DNA from: a virus
Length of the DNA stretch: 64,000 nt
Reading direction: 5' to 3' (one strand)
Virus record (IMG/VR): IMGVR_UViG_3300032296_003821
Span: 30,995-94,994 of that record
Below the pieces are notes generated by a model, which was not told the DNA's origin, did no database searches, and worked only from the letters and a program-made list of their open reading frames with translations. Positions 24,810 to 34,095 of the stretch are shown piece after piece. Both the position numbers and the translations under genes were made by a program. Numbering within the stretch: the first letter of the stretch is position 1; every line of letters begins with the position of its first letter.

Positions 24810-26813
24810 ATGTCATTAATTAAACCGGAACAGTTACGATCAGGATCATATAATATAACGGGTTCGTTATTTGGTACTTCTTCCTTTGCTACAACTGCGT
24901 CATATGCTTTAAATGTAGCTAATATAGACACAGGAAGTTTACTTATAACTGCTTCCGCTACTAATGACACTATTACTTTTACTAAAGGAGATGGATCAAC
25001 ATTTCCTATAGTAATAGATAATGTTGCAAGTGCTTCATATGCTTTAACAGCATCATATGCTGTTTCTGCTTCATATGAAATTAACTATGAAGTTTCTTCA
25101 TCATATGCTGAAACCGCTTCATTTGCTATTACAGCATCTTATGCTTTAAATGCACTTTCAAGTTCATATTCATTAACTTCTTCATATGCTGCAACTGCTT
25201 CATATATTGATACTCTCTATAGTAGTAATTATACACAATCATTTACAAATCAATCTACTTGGACAGTAATTCATAATTTAGATACTCGTTATGTTATTGT
25301 ACAAGTATATGATACAGCATTTGATGAAGTAATCCCACAAAACATTGATTTAACAGATGACAATACTGTTACTATCACATTCCCTACCCCAGAAAGCGGA
25401 ACTGCAGTTGTAACTGTAGGAGGTGCTTTACAAAATTCAGGAGCTGTATCTTCTTCATATGCTTTAAATTCTACAAGTGCATCATTTACTTTAACAGCAT
25501 CATATATTAACCCAACCTTTATTTCAGCTTCAGCAGCTGCTGCTGGGTTCGGTTCTGGAGGTACTATTACTATTCCTGGTAGTAATACTCAAATATTATT
25601 TAACAGTGCAAGTGCATTAGGAGCATCATCTAATTTCATATTTGATTATACTCTTGGAAGTTTACAACAAGGTTTTAATAACCTTGCTTCAGGACAATAT
25701 TCACATGCTGAAGGACAATTAGCAACAGCATCTGCAGTGTATTCACATGCCGAAGGAGGTGTTACTAGAGCAACTAATTTTTATGCTCATGCTGAGGGAG
25801 CTGACACTACTGCTGCTGGAATAGCAGCTCATTCTGAAGGTAATTATACTTCAGCACAAGGAAATTATTCTCATGCTGAAGGAGTAAGTAATATATCCAC
25901 AGGGCTAGGCTCTCATGCTGAAGGTCAACAAACTACATCCCAAGGAAATTATTCTCATACCGAAGGATATAGCACTAGTACTCTCGCAATATATTCACAT
26001 GCTGAAGGATCAGGTACTACAACTCAAGGAGTAGGTTCTCATGCTGAAGGAAATTTAACTTATGCTAATGGCCCTTATTCACATGCTGAAGGTAATTCAA
26101 CAATAGCAACTGGAAATTATTCTCATGCTGAGGGGTTTAGAACTTTAGCTAGTGGTCAATATTCACATACTGAAGGATATTATACTACTGCTTCGGGAAA
26201 TGGAGCCCATACCGAAGGATACTATACAATAGCTTTAAATGAATTTTCCCATGCTGAAGGTAGATCTACAATAACCTCAGGACAATATTCTCATGCTGAA
26301 GGATATGGAACCATAACCTCTGCACTTTATCAACATACCCAAGGTACTTTTAATCTTACTAGTTCAATAACCGGAGCATTTATTCATGGTAATGGTGCTG
26401 ATGATTTGAATAGATCTAACTTAATATTTGCTGCAGGTAACCAAGTTCAAATTACTGGATCACTTGCAGTAACAGGATCACTAATTGTAACTGGATCTAC
26501 TCAAGGAAATGTAGCTGCTTTAACAATATCTTCAAATACTGCATCTGTAGATTTAACTAGAGCTAGTTTCTTTACAATCACACTTACTTCAGGTGTTACT
26601 ACACATATTAGTGCAAGTAATATTTTACCTGGTTCTACTAGCACAATACTAGTTACAACGGATGGAACTTCAAATGTATCTTTTCCATCAAACGTAAAAC
26701 AACCATCTGGTTCTTTTTATACTGCCTCTGCAGTATCTGCAAAAGATATATTGACATTTATATCATATGACTCAACAAATCTATATTTAGCAAGTGTTAA
26801 AAATTTAATATGA
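24810..26813 (+). CDS. Second trimeric fibre with SHAEG repeats
   Basis: 667 aa. The N-terminal 60 residues include LRSGSYNITGSLFGTSSFATTASYAL. Residues about 70-135 are heptad-like SSYAxTASYA repeats. A small globular domain (about 150-210, SWTVIHNLDTRYVIVQVYD) follows. Residues about 296-515 hold about 16 units of YSHAEGxxTxxSG. The C-terminal part (about 570-667) has ITGSLAVTGSLIVTGS and a capping beta domain. It parallels the fibre at 19611 in architecture but differs in sequence, so the two probably form different fibres or a hetero-assembly for host attachment. Confidence 0.75.
   Translation: MSLIKPEQLRSGSYNITGSLFGTSSFATTASYALNVANIDTGSLLITASATNDTITFTKGDGSTFPIVIDNVASASYALTASYAVSASYEINYEVSSSYAETASFAITASYALNALSSSYSLTSSYAATASYIDTLYSSNYTQSFTNQSTWTVIHNLDTRYVIVQVYDTAFDEVIPQNIDLTDDNTVTITFPTPESGTAVVTVGGALQNSGAVSSSYALNSTSASFTLTASYINPTFISASAAAAGFGSGGTITIPGSNTQILFNSASALGASSNFIFDYTLGSLQQGFNNLASGQYSHAEGQLATASAVYSHAEGGVTRATNFYAHAEGADTTAAGIAAHSEGNYTSAQGNYSHAEGVSNISTGLGSHAEGQQTTSQGNYSHTEGYSTSTLAIYSHAEGSGTTTQGVGSHAEGNLTYANGPYSHAEGNSTIATGNYSHAEGFRTLASGQYSHTEGYYTTASGNGAHTEGYYTIALNEFSHAEGRSTITSGQYSHAEGYGTITSALYQHTQGTFNLTSSITGAFIHGNGADDLNRSNLIFAAGNQVQITGSLAVTGSLIVTGSTQGNVAALTISSNTASVDLTRASFFTITLTSGVTTHISASNILPGSTSTILVTTDGTSNVSFPSNVKQPSGSFYTASAVSAKDILTFISYDSTNLYLASVKNLI
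25696..26352 (+). repeat. 42-base tandem coding repeats (SHAEG array 2)
   Basis: About 16 degenerate 42-bp units encoding SHAEG or variants (AHAEG, AHSEG, SHTEG, QHTQG at the end). The unit length equals that of array 1, which gives recombination targets between the two genes, about 5 kb apart. Confidence 0.75.
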
Positions 26814-26814
26814 T

Positions 26815-27666
26815 ATGTTTATTCCATTTGGTTTTTTTCAAAATTACTCACTAGCTTCTGCTATTACTTCTTCAATTACAGGTTCTCCTTGGCAACAAAT
26901 TGATACTATTGTTTCAACTTTACGAAGCAATGTTACCGATTTTAGAAATCCAAGATTTTTTGTTTATCGATTAGATGGTAATGCTTTCAATATTAATGAT
27001 GGTGGTAATGATATGTTTGATAGTGGAAATAGCACTATTCCTTGGCTCCGTTCCAATACAGTATACTGGAACCCAGGATCAGCAACTTATACTGCTTCAC
27101 CGGCAATGTCATATGCATTACAAACTAGTTCATTAACTGATACAAATTTATATTATGCCTCAATTGGGTATACCCAATCAGCAGGAACATTCCCAGCAGC
27201 ACAAAGCGCAATATACCATCCGTTAACAATGATTAGTGCTCGTAGTGGTTCAGGACCAATTGGATGGCAAAAAACAGGAAATATTGGAGCTGATGGGGCC
27301 GGAAGTATTTTAACAGGAAGTATATATACTGGTTCTGTAGTAAATGGATTTACAACATATGCTTACTTTAGGCAAACATATGGTCAAGCATCTGATCCAA
27401 ACATATGTGATGTTTATATGTTATTTGGACATCCAAACTGGGATTCTAATTTTGGAACTGTTGTTTGGTCTGCAAGTTTAAGTACTCAAGGACAGGGAGC
27501 TACATTATATGCTACAGGATCTGCTTCTAATTTATTAGCAGTAACTACTCTATTAAGTCAAACAGGTAGTACTCCATCTGGTGCTAGTTTACCAATTAGT
27601 GCTAGTGATATTGCTACAGTCGTAGATAATTTTGCATTACGAATTAAACAATCACTATCTTATTAA
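26815..27666 (+). CDS. Fibre-cluster protein of unknown function
   Basis: 283 aa, starting one base after the previous stop. Beta-rich with many Ser, Thr, Gly and aromatic residues (NTVYWNPGSATYTASPAMSY, CDVYMLFGHPNWDSNFGTVVWSASL) and no Gly-X-Y or SHAEG repeats. It resembles a globular carbohydrate-binding or tip domain more than a stalk. Context suggests a receptor-binding tip for the preceding fibre. No family is recognised. Confidence 0.5.
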   Translation: MFIPFGFFQNYSLASAITSSITGSPWQQIDTIVSTLRSNVTDFRNPRFFVYRLDGNAFNINDGGNDMFDSGNSTIPWLRSNTVYWNPGSATYTASPAMSYALQTSSLTDTNLYYASIGYTQSAGTFPAAQSAIYHPLTMISARSGSGPIGWQKTGNIGADGAGSILTGSIYTGSVVNGFTTYAYFRQTYGQASDPNICDVYMLFGHPNWDSNFGTVVWSASLSTQGQGATLYATGSASNLLAVTTLLSQTGSTPSGASLPISASDIATVVDNFALRIKQSLSY

Positions 27667-27672
27667 CCCATA

Positions 27673-27682
27673 ATATTTATAA
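27673..27682 (+). promoter_or_regulatory. Late promoter motif ATATTTATAA
   Basis: Followed by CAAAATAAATTA, 12 bases before the ATG at 27695. Confidence 0.65.
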
Positions 27683-27694
27683 CAAAATAAATTA

Positions 27695-27946
27695 ATGAGA
27701 TTATTTTCCCCTGTCATAACCGGATCTTTAGATGTTACAGGCTCAGCATCTATAACTGGTTCTTTATTCGTAAAGAGTGATTCTAATGATATTTTTCTCA
27801 TTAAAAATTCAAATAATACTCCTGTTTTAACAGTATCCCAAAGTGGAGTAGTAATTTTTTCTACCCAATCTCAGGAGCTTGCAGGTCCTGCTCCAAATGG
27901 CGGGATTTATTTTACTTCTGCATCATTTTTTGTTGGTCTCGATTAA
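27695..27946 (+). CDS. Short fibre-like protein
   Basis: 83 aa. It begins with ITGSLDVTGSASITGSLFVKSDSNDIFLIKNSNN, the beta-repeat plus small domain often found near the C-terminal half of Bacteroidota phage fibres, and ends with APNGGIYFTSASFFVGLD. It is either a mini-fibre subunit or the remnant of a larger fibre gene. It has its own late promoter, which argues for expression. Confidence 0.5.
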   Translation: MRLFSPVITGSLDVTGSASITGSLFVKSDSNDIFLIKNSNNTPVLTVSQSGVVIFSTQSQELAGPAPNGGIYFTSASFFVGLD

Positions 27947-27989
27947 GGGTAACATATGTATAATAAAACAATTTAAATAAGAAAACAAT

Positions 27990-29252
27990 ATGGCAACTTG
28001 GAAAAAAGTCATTGTCTCGGGTAGTGCAGCAAACCTATCAGCTTTACAAGTAGACAACTTAACTTCCGGTCAGGTAGTAATTGGTGGTGGTACAGGTAAC
28101 TTATCCACAACAGCAGTTAACGGCACCGGAAACATTGTAGCAACTACTGGTGCTACAGGATTATCAGCATCTGGTTCATTTAGTGGTTCATTTCAAGGTA
28201 CTTTTACAGGTACTACGAATTTACCTGATTTAACTCAAGGTACTGGTATTACAGCATTTACGTATGACGGTGGTGCTACAGCAACAGTAGCAGTAAGTGG
28301 TGCATCTGCTTTAAGTACTAATAACATTACAAAATGGACAGGTACAGCATTTGCAAACTCCTCATTAACTGATAATGGTACAGCAATTACAGGTACTACT
28401 TCATTGCAATTATCTGGTGCCAATTCAAGCCTTTCAGGATCATTTAGTGGTTCATTCTTTGGTAATGGTGCTGGCTTAACGGGTGTTACTGCAACTCCAA
28501 TATTCCCAACAATTGCTAAAACTGATTTAACTAGTACTGATCAATTCTTTATTAATGATGGTGCCAATAAGTATATTACTTATGGTAACCTATTAACTGA
28601 TTTAGCTGGTACTAATTTAGCAGTTGAAGGTACAGATAGTTTAACATTAGCTACTACTATTACAGGTATTACTTCAATTAGTTCAACTGCCTTTACAGGA
28701 TCACTTTTAGGTAATGTTAATGGTACTGCAAGTTGGGCTACAAATGCTTTAACAGCATCTAATATTACTCCTTCAATTACTAATAATACAAATAATTATG
28801 TATTAACAGCAACTGGTGGAGGAACAATTAATGGTGAATCTAATTTACAATTTGATGGTACTACATTAACAGTAACAGGTAATCAAGTATTAACTGGTAA
28901 TTTAACAGTACAAGGTACAGCTTCATTCCAACAAACTACTAATTTAGAAGTTGCTGATAGATTTGTATTATTAGCTTCAGGTTCAAATACTGCAGGCGAT
29001 GGTGGTTTAGTAATTCAACAAGGTACTCAAAACGTAGGTGAATTGTTTGGATATGAAAACTCAATTAATCGTTGGGGTTTCACATCAAGTTTTTCAGCAG
29101 GAAATTCTTCATTTTCAGCAGTAGCATATGCAACTACTACAGAAGTTTCTACAGCAGCCCCTGCAGCAGCTCCAATTTATGGTGGTGCTTCTAACGGCTA
29201 TGGTAATATACATGTTAATACAGCTACAGGAGATATTTTTATCTACTCTTAA
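27990..29252 (+). CDS. Tail fibre with WKKVIVSGS attachment module
   Basis: 420 aa. The N-terminus [21 protein letters not shown] is shared with the collagen-like fibre at 29802, so both probably dock to the same virion site. The middle is T/G/S-rich beta repeat (GSFSGSFQGTFTGTTNLPDL). The segment [32 protein letters not shown] is also shared with the two collagen-like fibres. The C-terminal part (VADRFVLLASGSNTAGDGGLVIQQGT) looks like a cap domain. Predicted tail or side fibre. Confidence 0.65.
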   Translation: MATWKKVIVSGSAANLSALQVDNLTSGQVVIGGGTGNLSTTAVNGTGNIVATTGATGLSASGSFSGSFQGTFTGTTNLPDLTQGTGITAFTYDGGATATVAVSGASALSTNNITKWTGTAFANSSLTDNGTAITGTTSLQLSGANSSLSGSFSGSFFGNGAGLTGVTATPIFPTIAKTDLTSTDQFFINDGANKYITYGNLLTDLAGTNLAVEGTDSLTLATTITGITSISSTAFTGSLLGNVNGTASWATNALTASNITPSITNNTNNYVLTATGGGTINGESNLQFDGTTLTVTGNQVLTGNLTVQGTASFQQTTNLEVADRFVLLASGSNTAGDGGLVIQQGTQNVGELFGYENSINRWGFTSSFSAGNSSFSAVAYATTTEVSTAAPAAAPIYGGASNGYGNIHVNTATGDIFIYS

Positions 29253-29271
29253 TAAATTAAATAAATTAGTT

Positions 29272-29472
29272 ATGTCTTTTATCGCAGGTCACGTCGCAGG
29301 TGATAATAATGAGAAAAAACAACAACCTCTATCTTCTAACCAATTAACGGCTAAGGAGATAGAGGTTTTGCTTTCTATGATTAAACGTACAACTTTCCTT
29401 GGAGAGGATATTGAACCTTTATATAATTTGGTTGTAAAATTACAAAACCAATACATAGAACAAACTAAATAA
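29272..29472 (+). CDS. Small protein of unknown function
   Basis: 66 aa from ATG 29272, which has a TTAGTT leader and follows the fibre stop by 19 bases; longer in-frame extensions would overlap that gene. The sequence has a Gly/Asn-rich start (SFIAGHVAGDNNEKKQQ) and a helical body (TAKEIEVLLSMIKRTTFLGEDIEPLYNLVVKLQNQ). It pairs with the following 79 aa gene; both may be fibre chaperones or regulators. No family is recognised. Confidence 0.55.
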   Translation: MSFIAGHVAGDNNEKKQQPLSSNQLTAKEIEVLLSMIKRTTFLGEDIEPLYNLVVKLQNQYIEQTK

Positions 29473-29480
29473 TTTAAGTT

Positions 29481-29720
29481 ATGAACCTATTCTCAGTTGA
29501 CTTTTCCCATGCGGAATTGAACTTTATCCGTCAAGCATTAGAAACAGTTCCAATTCAAGGACGTGATGCTAAATTTTGTGCCTCTATTCAAATTAAGCTA
29601 GAACATGAACTAGAGGAAATTACACAAATGATTAAAGCTGAAGAAGAATCAAAAATGTTAAGTCTTCAACAGATAATCCAACATGAAGAAACAAAAACTT
29701 CAACCAGGAAAAAACAATAA
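29481..29720 (+). CDS. Small helical protein of unknown function
   Basis: 79 aa, mostly helical (FSHAELNFIRQALETVPIQGRDAKFCASIQIKLEHELEEI) with a basic C-terminus (STRKKQ). The start has a TTAAGTT leader like several other genes here. The pattern of a compact two-helix acidic protein beside a fibre gene fits an assembly helper, but this is speculation. Confidence 0.55.
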   Translation: MNLFSVDFSHAELNFIRQALETVPIQGRDAKFCASIQIKLEHELEEITQMIKAEEESKMLSLQQIIQHEETKTSTRKKQ

Positions 29721-29721
29721 T

Positions 29722-29778
29722 ATATTTATTACCGTATTATAGGCCCGAAAAGGGAAGTGGACACAGCATATTCTGTGT
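29722..29778 (+). promoter_or_regulatory. Late promoter variant plus hairpin leader
   Basis: The variant ATATTTATTA is at 29722-29731. Downstream, an inverted repeat ACACAG/CTGTGT (29761-29778, six-base loop) and a short CCC/GGG pair lie in an unusually long 70-base leader of the collagen-like fibre gene. The hairpin could protect the transcript of this highly repetitive gene or control its translation. Confidence 0.4.
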
Positions 29779-29801
29779 AACCAACCGTAATAAACATATA
29801 A

Positions 29802-32090
29802 ATGCCAAACTGGAAAAAAGTCATAGTATCGGGCTCGGATGCAGCCTTAAATTCTTTAAACGTAACATCCCACTTCACGGCAAGTGGTCTTATATATCCA
29901 ACTGTAGATGGTACTGTTGGTCAAGTTATTATAACTGATGGTGCTGGAAATCTTTCATTTTCTCCTATAGAAAATACAGCAATAGTAATTAAAAATGTTT
30001 CAGGAGGTACTATTGCAAAAGGTACTCCATGTTATATTACATCATCTGGTACCTCAGGTAATATTGCTGGTGTTTGGCCTGCAGATGCCTCTAATCCTGC
30101 ACGAATGCCTGCAGGAGTCATTGCAGGAGAGACATTAAATAATGGTGATGAGGGTGTAGGTTTAATTAATGGCTATATTGGAGGTGTAGACACTTCAGCA
30201 TTCGGTGCTGGTGATTCAATATATGTTAAAGCTGGTGGTGGTTATACTAATGTACGCCCAACAGGCTCATCTATTTTAGTACAAAAACTAGGTAATGTTG
30301 AAAAATCAGCTATCAATGGTTCAGGTGTAATCAACGGCCCAGCATATTATAATGATTTACCCAATATACAATCAGGTTATACTTGGGTAGGAAATAGCAA
30401 CGGAGTTGCAGTTGCAGTTGCAACATCTTCAATTCAAAATGTAGTAAGTGCTTCATATGCTACTTCAGCTTCATATGCTCAATTTGCCGCTACTCCAACA
30501 GTAGCAGGTGCAACAGGAGCAACAGGACCTCAAGGTGCTACTGGAATTACTGGCGCAACAGGAGTTACTGGTGCAACTGGACCTACTGGACCTCAAGGTG
30601 CTACTGGTGTAACTGGAGCAACAGGACCACAAGGAATTCAAGGAGCAACTGGGGTAACAGGAGCCACTGGTCCACAAGGAATACAAGGTGCAACAGGAGT
30701 TACTGGAGCTACTGGACCACAAGGGATACAAGGCGCAACAGGTATTACTGGAGCGACAGGCCCACAAGGAATACAAGGCGCAACAGGTATTACTGGAGCA
30801 ACAGGCCCAACTGGACCACAAGGTGCTACTGGTATTACTGGTGCCACTGGTATAACAGGTGCTACTGGAGTTACTGGAGCGACAGGCCCAACTGGACCGC
30901 AAGGTGCAACCGGAGTAACTGGAGCTACTGGACCAACAGGTCCACAAGGCGCAACAGGTGTAACTGGAGCAACTGGTCCACAAGGAATACAAGGTGCAAC
31001 AGGAATCACTGGTGCAACAGGACCACAAGGGATACAAGGTGCAACCGGAGTAACCGGAGCAACAGGTCCTCAAGGTCCACAGGGCGCAACCGGAGTAACA
31101 GGTGCTACTGGAGTTACTGGTGCAACAGGTATTACTGGAGCTACTGGACCACAAGGCCCGCAAGGCGCAACTGGGGTAACAGGTGCTACTGGTCCACAAG
31201 GACCACAGGGCGCAACCGGAGTAACCGGAGCAACAGGGCCACAAGGTCCGCAAGGAGCTACTGGGATAACAGGCGCAACTGGAGTAACTGGTGCTACTGG
31301 GATAACAGGTGCAACCGGAGTAACAGGTGCAACAGGTCCTCAAGGAATACAAGGCGCGACAGGAGTAACTGGAGCTACTGGTCCACAAGGAATACAAGGT
31401 GCTACTGGTGTAACTGGAGCTACTGGACCACAAGGTCCGCAAGGCGCAACAGGAGTAACCGGAGCTACGGGACCGCAAGGTCCACAAGGTGCCACTGGTG
31501 TGACAGGTGCGACAGGTGTAACTGGAGCTACTGGACCGCAAGGCGCAACCGGAGTAACCGGAGCTACTGGAGTTACTGGTGCAACAGGCGTTACTGGAGC
31601 TACTGGTGTTACAGGTGCTACTGGTGCTACATTAGCTGTAAACAATAACGTTAACAACTATGTTATTACCGCTACTGGAGGATCAAGTGTAAATGGTGAA
31701 GCTAACATGACGTTCGATGGTTCTACATTAAATGTTACAGGTACTATCCGCGCTACAACTAAATCCTTTATCATTGACCACCCAACCAAACTCAATAAAA
31801 AATTACAATATGGTGTACTCGAGGGACCTGAACATTCAGTTTACCTTAGAGGACATTTATATAATACTAATGCAATTATATTCCCAGAATATTGGTCTAC
31901 TTTAGTATCAATAGATTCAACAACTGTTTCATTAACACCAGTTGGAAAGTACCAAAATTTATGGGTAAAAGAAATTACAGATACTCACATTATTGTAGGT
32001 TCTGAAACAGAAGAAATCAATTGTTTCTATGCTGTGTTTGCAGAACGTAAAGATGTAGAAAAATTAGTAACAGAATTTGACAAAGAATAA
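29802..32090 (+). CDS. Collagen-like tail fibre
   Basis: 762 aa. Domain order: WKKVIVSGS attachment module (1-30); a globular beta domain (about 60-170, [20 protein letters not shown]...[13 protein letters not shown]); a linker with [11 protein letters not shown]; about 370 residues (236-607) of Gly-X-Y triplets built from [10 protein letters not shown] and GPQGIQ; the shared [17 protein letters not shown] module; and a C-terminal domain (about 650-762, [26 protein letters not shown]) that I recall at the end of many T4-like fibres. The Gly-X-Y stretch should form a trimeric collagen helix without hydroxyproline. Predicted long fibre shaft with a virion-distal tip. Confidence 0.8.
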   Translation: MPNWKKVIVSGSDAALNSLNVTSHFTASGLIYPTVDGTVGQVIITDGAGNLSFSPIENTAIVIKNVSGGTIAKGTPCYITSSGTSGNIAGVWPADASNPARMPAGVIAGETLNNGDEGVGLINGYIGGVDTSAFGAGDSIYVKAGGGYTNVRPTGSSILVQKLGNVEKSAINGSGVINGPAYYNDLPNIQSGYTWVGNSNGVAVAVATSSIQNVVSASYATSASYAQFAATPTVAGATGATGPQGATGITGATGVTGATGPTGPQGATGVTGATGPQGIQGATGVTGATGPQGIQGATGVTGATGPQGIQGATGITGATGPQGIQGATGITGATGPTGPQGATGITGATGITGATGVTGATGPTGPQGATGVTGATGPTGPQGATGVTGATGPQGIQGATGITGATGPQGIQGATGVTGATGPQGPQGATGVTGATGVTGATGITGATGPQGPQGATGVTGATGPQGPQGATGVTGATGPQGPQGATGITGATGVTGATGITGATGVTGATGPQGIQGATGVTGATGPQGIQGATGVTGATGPQGPQGATGVTGATGPQGPQGATGVTGATGVTGATGPQGATGVTGATGVTGATGVTGATGVTGATGATLAVNNNVNNYVITATGGSSVNGEANMTFDGSTLNVTGTIRATTKSFIIDHPTKLNKKLQYGVLEGPEHSVYLRGHLYNTNAIIFPEYWSTLVSIDSTTVSLTPVGKYQNLWVKEITDTHIIVGSETEEINCFYAVFAERKDVEKLVTEFDKE
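30507..31630 (+). repeat. Collagen-like coding repeat (GXY array)
   Basis: About 124 Gly-X-Y triplets in the + frame, with 9-, 18- and 45-base higher-order periodicity (GGTGCAACAGGAGTAACTGGA-type units). The repeats create long artefactual open frames on the opposite strand. Slippage or recombination here should vary shaft length between related phages. Confidence 0.85.
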
Positions 32091-32093
32091 GTT

Positions 32094-32729
32094 ATGGCTC
32101 TAAATTATGGCCCTAATATAGTTACTAATGGATTAATCCTCCATTGGGACCCAGCTGATAAAAATTCTTATCCTGGATCTGGTACTACTATGTATGATTT
32201 AACAGGAAATGGAAACCATGCAACATTATATAATGGTGTAGGATATAATACTACCAATGGTGGTGTTTTAGAATTTGATGGTGCCAATGATATTGCTCAT
32301 GGGGGGCCTAATATGGCATCTTCTAATTATACATTAATGGGAGTTGCTAGATATGTAACAATTACCGGACGAGTTATTGCTGGGTGGTATAATAACTGGT
32401 TATTAGGTCATTGGGCTGGATACACAAATGATCACTATGCTGAAGGATGGGTATATTATAACCCAACTATCCAAAATACCAACTGGGCTATTTATGCTGG
32501 CTCAGGAAATATTACATCAGATTCTTATCAATTTTACATGAATAATGTATTATTAGCTTCAAATAGTGAAGGCAGTCAAGGACCTAATGGGATAACACTT
32601 GGTGCTGGAGGAGGGGGATATGAATATTCAAATGCACAAACAGGACCTATACTGTTATATAACAGAGTGTTAACTCAACAAGAATTAACTCAAAATTACA
32701 ACTCATTAAAATCAAGATTCGGATTATAA
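32094..32729 (+). CDS. LamG/concanavalin-like appendage protein 1
   Basis: 211 aa, a single LamG-type beta-sandwich: LILHWDPADKNSYPG at the first strand, YDLTGNGNHATLYNG, VLEFDGANDIAH, and the C-terminal signature GPILLYNRVLTQQELTQNYNSLKSRF. LamG-3 domains of this type bind glycans. It starts three bases after the collagen-like fibre gene, so it may be the glycan-binding tip of that fibre. It is the first of three adjacent genes with this C-terminal signature. Confidence 0.75.
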   Translation: MALNYGPNIVTNGLILHWDPADKNSYPGSGTTMYDLTGNGNHATLYNGVGYNTTNGGVLEFDGANDIAHGGPNMASSNYTLMGVARYVTITGRVIAGWYNNWLLGHWAGYTNDHYAEGWVYYNPTIQNTNWAIYAGSGNITSDSYQFYMNNVLLASNSEGSQGPNGITLGAGGGGYEYSNAQTGPILLYNRVLTQQELTQNYNSLKSRFGL

Positions 32730-32730
32730 T

Positions 32731-34092
32731 ATGCCAACTTCAGTAGGACCAAATATCGTTAAACAAGAAAACTTAAAAACCGTTTTAGAAGCAGCAGATG
32801 TTAACTCTATGCTTCCTATGTCTACATTTTTAAATATGTCTTCATGGGTTGTAGGAAATGGAGGAATAGGTAATTACTCTGCAAATGGTAATTATGGAGA
32901 AAATGAACGCTTAATAGGAACCGATCCGTGGGGTAATTCTGCAATAGTTTGGCAATCAAATCCTTCTGGAGATAATTATGCTGATGGTGGATGGAATAAT
33001 GGATATTACAGTATTGACAGAACAAAATTATATAGATGGTCAGTTTGGGTAAAACGTACATCTTCAACTACCGGTGGTACTAGTTACCTTGGACTTTATG
33101 GTTCAGGTGGTACTTGGGGAGTTGAACGTTTAGATAATGGAGCTAATGAAGGTAATCCATATTGGGAATGTGCTTCTACTTCTGTTTACACCCAAGATCA
33201 ATGGTATCTTTTAGTAGGCCATTGCTACCCAGCAGGAACAACAGGTGTTCCTGGAAATAAACATCCTGATACAGGAAGATATACAGTTAATGGAAGAGAT
33301 GGAGATTTAAATTATTGTAACATTGGTGGAGATGTACGTTGGTTAAGTGATTCAACTGTGGGTTTACATAGAACATATCACTACTATTGTGCAGATAATA
33401 CAACTCATTTACAATGGTATGATCCTAGATTTGAAATATGTGACGGTACAGAACCAACTATTTCAGAATTACTTTCTAACCCAGCAACATTTTTCAGAGA
33501 TGTTTCAGGTAATAGTATTAAAGGTAATTTAAAAAATGGTGTTCAACAAGATAGATCTAATTTAGGAGCTATGATTTTTGATGGCACTGATGATTATATT
33601 AATATAGGAGCAGGCACTGGATTAAATCAATTTTCTGGAGATTTTACTATTTCTTTATGGGCTATGAGAACAGGAGGTGGTAGTTATGGAAATTTAATTG
33701 GTGATTATTATACAAACACAGTAGCAACAACAGGAGAATGGCAAATAATGATGGGTCCTGAATCCCAATTTAACCTATATAAAGTAGGACCTGGATATGT
33801 TATTGGAAACACAGCATCCGGTTTTTCAAATTATACATGGATAAATGTAGTAGTAACTCGTAGTGGAACAGCTGTTACAATGTATGCTAATGGAAATATA
33901 ATAGCAACAGGTACTGATTCCACTAGTTACGGTACAGTAACTGGAAATCTAAACATTGGAATAGATGGAAATAACACCTCAGAACCATTTCCTGGTAAAA
34001 TTGCTAATATCCAAATATATGATATAGCGTTAACATCAACAGAAGTAAGACAAAACTTCAATAGATATAAAACACGTTTTAATTTAAGTTAA
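32731..34092 (+). CDS. LamG/concanavalin-like appendage protein 2
   Basis: 453 aa. The N-terminal half (about 30-250) is a separate beta-rich domain with many Trp/Tyr residues (KLYRWSVWVKRTSSTTGGTSYLG). The C-terminal half is LamG (AMIFDGTDDYINIGAG, TISLWAMRTGG, IQIYDIALTSTEVRQNFNRYKTRF). The two-domain design suits carbohydrate binding by an appendage. Start is one base after the previous stop; likely co-transcribed with both LamG neighbours. Confidence 0.7.
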   Translation: MPTSVGPNIVKQENLKTVLEAADVNSMLPMSTFLNMSSWVVGNGGIGNYSANGNYGENERLIGTDPWGNSAIVWQSNPSGDNYADGGWNNGYYSIDRTKLYRWSVWVKRTSSTTGGTSYLGLYGSGGTWGVERLDNGANEGNPYWECASTSVYTQDQWYLLVGHCYPAGTTGVPGNKHPDTGRYTVNGRDGDLNYCNIGGDVRWLSDSTVGLHRTYHYYCADNTTHLQWYDPRFEICDGTEPTISELLSNPATFFRDVSGNSIKGNLKNGVQQDRSNLGAMIFDGTDDYINIGAGTGLNQFSGDFTISLWAMRTGGGSYGNLIGDYYTNTVATTGEWQIMMGPESQFNLYKVGPGYVIGNTASGFSNYTWINVVVTRSGTAVTMYANGNIIATGTDSTSYGTVTGNLNIGIDGNNTSEPFPGKIANIQIYDIALTSTEVRQNFNRYKTRFNLS

Positions 34093-34095
34093 GAT

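Noticed and set aside
29128-29271. Extended upstream start for the 66 aa gene at 29272
   Set aside because: It would overlap the C-terminal domain of the fibre gene and give Gln/Leu-rich nonsense; the ATG at 29272 has a normal leader.
30471-31657. Long open frames on the minus strand opposite the collagen-like array (Ser/Cys/Thr-rich and Pro/Val/Ala-rich)
   Set aside because: They arise from the repeated GGTGCAACAGGAGTAACTGG units; composition is artificial, there are no starts or promoters, and they lie wholly inside a strong + strand gene.
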